DNA of 56,212 bases from Ciona intestinalis (Eukaryota; Chordata; Ascidiacea; Phlebobranchia; Cionidae). Of this stretch, positions 53,601 to 56,212 are shown in pieces. Under the pieces are notes generated by a model, which saw only the letters and a list, made by a program, of their open reading frames with translations, had not been told where the DNA came from and made no database searches. How positions within the stretch are numbered: the first letter of the stretch is position 1; the number at the start of each line of letters is the position of its first letter. The position numbers and the translations under genes were made by a program. The stretch lies in assembly GCF_000224145.3 (NCBI RefSeq), contig NC_020173.2, positions 4,901,988 through 4,958,199 on the forward strand, given 5' to 3'.

Positions 53601-56051
53601 ACAAGCATACAGATGGCTAATCAATAATGAATGTATGTTGGTGGGATTGGTAGCATGTAAGGGAAAGTTTGTATTAAAGTAAAAGTAGACTGTTTATATT
53701 AGAATAAAATGCACTTTAAATTTTAATCTGTTCCTTCCCTATTCTGTAAGTGTAAGATCCTAAACTGTGGCAGACATCGAATCTGGATTGAGGCAAGAGT
53801 TGGCCATTTACCGCAACACCCAGTTGCCAACATATAGGCATTTACAAGATTTTAAAGCGTGTTTTTTCTCCTAGGGTGGACGGCAAGAGATTTAATGGTA
53901 ATGGATGGGAGATCTTTCCTTGACAGATTAGAATTATGATAACAAATATAGATATCACTATAACTTAACATGTGTTTACTATATGGTATACATTTACCTG
54001 TCTGAAAGTCTCATTGGTTGCTACAATGCTTGAAATGTTTCTAAGTATTCCCCCACCGCTCTCAATGACCATTGCGGATTTGGAAGGGCTACGATAGGTT
54101 AGAGTAGATACCAGGAAAGCTAATGAGCCCTGTGGTGAGTAGGTGACTCTGCATTAATATTTCATAGCAGATATCGAGATTTTAAATGGCCCAGCCCATT
54201 ATGGGAAATCCCACGGTGGCTTTAGATAATGGCATGCCAAGAGCCATCAAAACCCTTTGGCAAATTCAGGTCAATTTTTGCCAGGTGACATTTTTTGGGG
54301 GACTATAGGAGATTAATATATACACCACCCTAGACAACCCTTTAAATTTTAATACTTTGGGAAACTGGGACGAGAAAATTAGATTTATTTTATGATATAA
54401 TTAAATAATTACACACTGCAGCCTGGCAAATTCTGGGCCAGAATTAGTTTTAACGAAATATAAGTCTATTTGCACTACTTTGTACTTGCTTTGGCTGTAA
54501 GGTTTTAGTTTTATATGAACCATATGTATTGGAATGAAAAAAAAAGAATGAAAAAAATCAAATACATCACCTCTACAGAGCAAATATCCTCTCTATTAGC
54601 GGGACAGTGTCCTGATAGATTCCATAGAGCACTAAGCATTGCTTTGAGCGTTCCTTCTCCTTTTGCGCATATCACACACTCAGTTAAAGTTCGAACCACG
54701 CCTTTCTGCCTCAGCAGGTCACGACCTTCCTTATCGGCTTGCCAAGATAGATTGCGCAATATACTGGCCATGGCCTGTAAAATTAAAACATTTTACCATA
54801 AATTAAAAATTTTACCTTTTTTTTTACTTTTTTTGTGAAAACAAAAACACTGTGGCAAGATGCACCGTACCAAACTGTTCATAATTAATACAAAGTTCAT
54901 GCAGTTTATTTCTACCAAATAATGGTGAATTCTGCTGGTTTACACAGAAAATTCTTTTTGGACAAGCATGCTAATGTTTAACATTACAGTAAATTACTTT
55001 TAAAAGTGGTAAAACTAATTTTGTTGCAACAAGGCACTCCTCAACTACATACACTCCCCATTGTAAATCAAATGGTAAAACTTCTGTTAATTAGAATTCT
55101 GTTAATTATTTTCCAATATTGGCCACCAACAGATTGCATTATAAACATTGTTAATGTATTTTGCAATGCAAATATTTAAATATCCGGAAGTATGGTCAAA
55201 ATTTTATACATAAAGTATATCACTACTGAGTATAATGCTGCTATTTATAAATAGAAAATGGTTTAAACAACTTAAATTTATATCGTTCATATTTAGCCAA
55301 AGAAGACATAGGAGTCAAACTAAATGAGACAATACAGTCTATGGCTTGGGCCAGACACACACATCATTAAAATGTAATTTATGATAAAAGGGAGGGGGTA
55401 GGTCATATANGGGAAGATTAAAATCATTCCCTCTGGTGTTTAAAAGCTACGCCCCATGGGGGATGATGAAAGAGAAAAGGTTGGAGGGGATGAATAAACA
55501 TGAACCCATTATATTTGTTATATATATGTGTAATATACATGGAGAATAGACTGTCAGTTCTATATGTTATATGTGTGTAATATATATGGAGAATAGACTG
55601 TTAGTCTTTTATGTTATATGGGTAATATACCGTGTGTAGAATACACCACATATTAGAGTCACCCTTAGTCATACAAGAAACACGCAACATCATATACAAT
55701 GCGAAAACGTTTGAATGCTATGTGTGTTAAGTGTAATATAACATATGTAAACTACACAACATATCTAAAACACTGCCATGGCCACAAAACTATGCAATGC
55801 TTTTGTATAATATGCTTTACTAAAAATAACTGATATTCTAATGCAGTAAACTTTACCATATACATTGTTGTATTAGAAATTTATTTTCGTTTTAATAAAA
55901 CAATTATTTTAGTTTCATTTTTTAGATTTTTATTTCAGTTTCAACAAAAACAACATGTTGCGGAATAACTCACTTGTTGAATTTCTTCGGATTCATGTTG
56001 AAGTTGGTCTCGCACAGTTTCAAGCAATCCCCGCATATTCATGAGAAGAAC
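44674..56051 (-). CDS. apc: Adenomatous polyposis coli (APC) homologue, 5' part off window
   Basis: A scaffold of the beta-catenin destruction complex that also binds microtubules. Exons are 56051-55974, 54774-54571, 54129-53998, 53205-53099, 52648-52459, 52051-51914, 51549-49442, 49306-47980, 47628-47494, 47224-45416 and 44853-44674, giving 2135 residues with perfect phase. Armadillo repeats: ASILRNLSWQADKEGRDLL, LSALWNLSGHCPANREDIC, IESGGGILRNISSIVATNE, NACGTLWNLSAR, GSAAALRNLLANR. Next come 15-residue beta-catenin repeats (PVNYSLQFTDEQ, TPTNFGAIYREEQ), 20-residue repeats (VEDTPACFTPRSAISDL, QETPMMFSRCSSMCSLSSFE), the following GVISPSELPDSPGQSMP segment, and SAMP axin-binding motifs (DLLQACIQSAIPKK, DLLNACISSAIPS). 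The basic region has GGKKIYRSPITGKPREN and RPVLIKQGTFIQDEPS. The C-terminus VAPFNYRP...RKQTTV keeps a PDZ-ligand end. The coiled-coil N-terminus and first Armadillo repeats lie beyond the right edge. Confidence 0.96.
45168..45329 (+). mobile_element. MITE (second subfamily) in last APC intron
   Basis: TTGTGGGGTAAGATGGGATA, GTTAGCACCTAAAT, AAACAATTAACAACACTCTT, and TCCTATTTTACCCCACCCTA at the right. It contains a G8 run and an internal deletion, and is antisense to APC. Confidence 0.7.
47287..47467 (+). mobile_element. MITE (second subfamily) in APC intron
   Basis: ATAAGGGATACTGTGAACAC at the left, TTAACAATTAACAACACTCT in the core, ATCCCATCTTACCCCATCCT at the right. It fills most of the intron between the SAMP-2 exon and the basic-domain exon. 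Confidence 0.7.
51772..51808 (-). mobile_element. SINE-like fragment in APC intron
   Basis: Reverse complement of the SINE body start (TAACTTGTAAGCCGGCACGA, GGTGTATAAAA); only about 37 bases remain. Confidence 0.5.
54775..55973. other. apc: Large APC intron
   Basis: A 1.2-kb intron between two Armadillo exons. It holds one ambiguous base (55410) and a short minisatellite; no other gene signal. Confidence 0.7.
55517..55635 (+). repeat. Short minisatellite, ~49-bp period
   Basis: Units start at 55517, 55566 and 55613 with GTTATAT...GTAATATAYATGGAGAATAGACTGT..AGT; the third is truncated. It lies within an APC intron. Confidence 0.7.
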
Positions 56052-56212
56052 CTGCAAAATATGATTGTTACTATTCATGGTAGACATAATATAGTTACCA
56101 TTCATGGTAGTAATATACATTGCGAGTAAATCAATATTAAAAAGCACTTGACATTTTTTCAAAGCTGTCTGGTTCAGAAATTTAAACAATCATTTCTTTG
56201 TTTTTTCATTCA

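Noticed and set aside
53491..53682. 63-codon frame in an APC intron
   Set aside because: No similarity or expression signal; lies in an intron between two well-phased Armadillo exons.
1..56212. CRISPR arrays, prokaryotic operons, tRNA or rRNA genes
   Set aside because: The window is clearly intron-rich animal DNA; I saw no regularly spaced short repeats, tRNA cloverleaf or rRNA sequence.

Overview
This is eukaryotic, intron-rich, AT-rich chordate DNA, most likely from a tunicate of the genus Ciona. The evidence is compact multi-exon genes with GT-AG introns, clear animal orthologues (APC, eIF2D, SLC44A1, CCDC130/YJU2B), a GRL101-like LDLa receptor, and a dense sprinkling of one short inverted-terminal-repeat MITE plus a SINE-like element of the kind seen in Ciona. 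The species is inferred from gene content and repeats, not from a database match. Two 50-N gaps (35446-35495, 40366-40415) and one lone N mark it as draft assembly. All exon coordinates below were built by hand from splice consensus, reading-frame continuity and protein-family similarity.

Layout, left to right: a divergent SLC2A-like sugar transporter running off the left edge (minus); a sparse region with an orphan ORF near 5.3 kb; a 13-exon BTB-BACK-Kelch gene (minus, 6078-11877); an LDLa-rich GRL101-like GPCR (plus, 13187-16515); eif2d (minus, 17151-21230), head-to-head with ccdc130/yju2b (plus, 21609-24602); slc44a1 (plus, 25100-30985), closely following ccdc130; three tandem two-exon paralogues of an alpha/beta-hydrolase (class-3-lipase-like) family (plus, 32236-37176); a type I membrane protein with thrombospondin type-1 and EGF modules (plus, 37938-42096); a small single-pass membrane protein on the opposite strand whose 3' end overlaps it (minus, 42682-43289); and the central and C-terminal parts of APC (minus, 44674 to beyond the right edge).

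The genes do not form one pathway. APC (beta-catenin destruction complex), eIF2D (translation initiation/recycling), CCDC130 (spliceosome-associated) and SLC44A1 (choline transport) are conserved housekeeping or signalling genes. The GPCR, the TSR/EGF protein, the small membrane protein and the hydrolase trio look lineage-specific. The hydrolase trio is the best candidate for undescribed biology: all three copies keep a Ser-Asp-His arrangement around an HSHGAKCV nucleophile elbow and share unusual cysteine motifs. APC carries a lineage-specific repeated motif, a relocated SxIP motif and introns in a region that is one giant exon in vertebrates. Two otherwise intact genes (the Kelch gene and the GPCR) each carry a single-base frame disruption, more likely sequence error than true pseudogenes.
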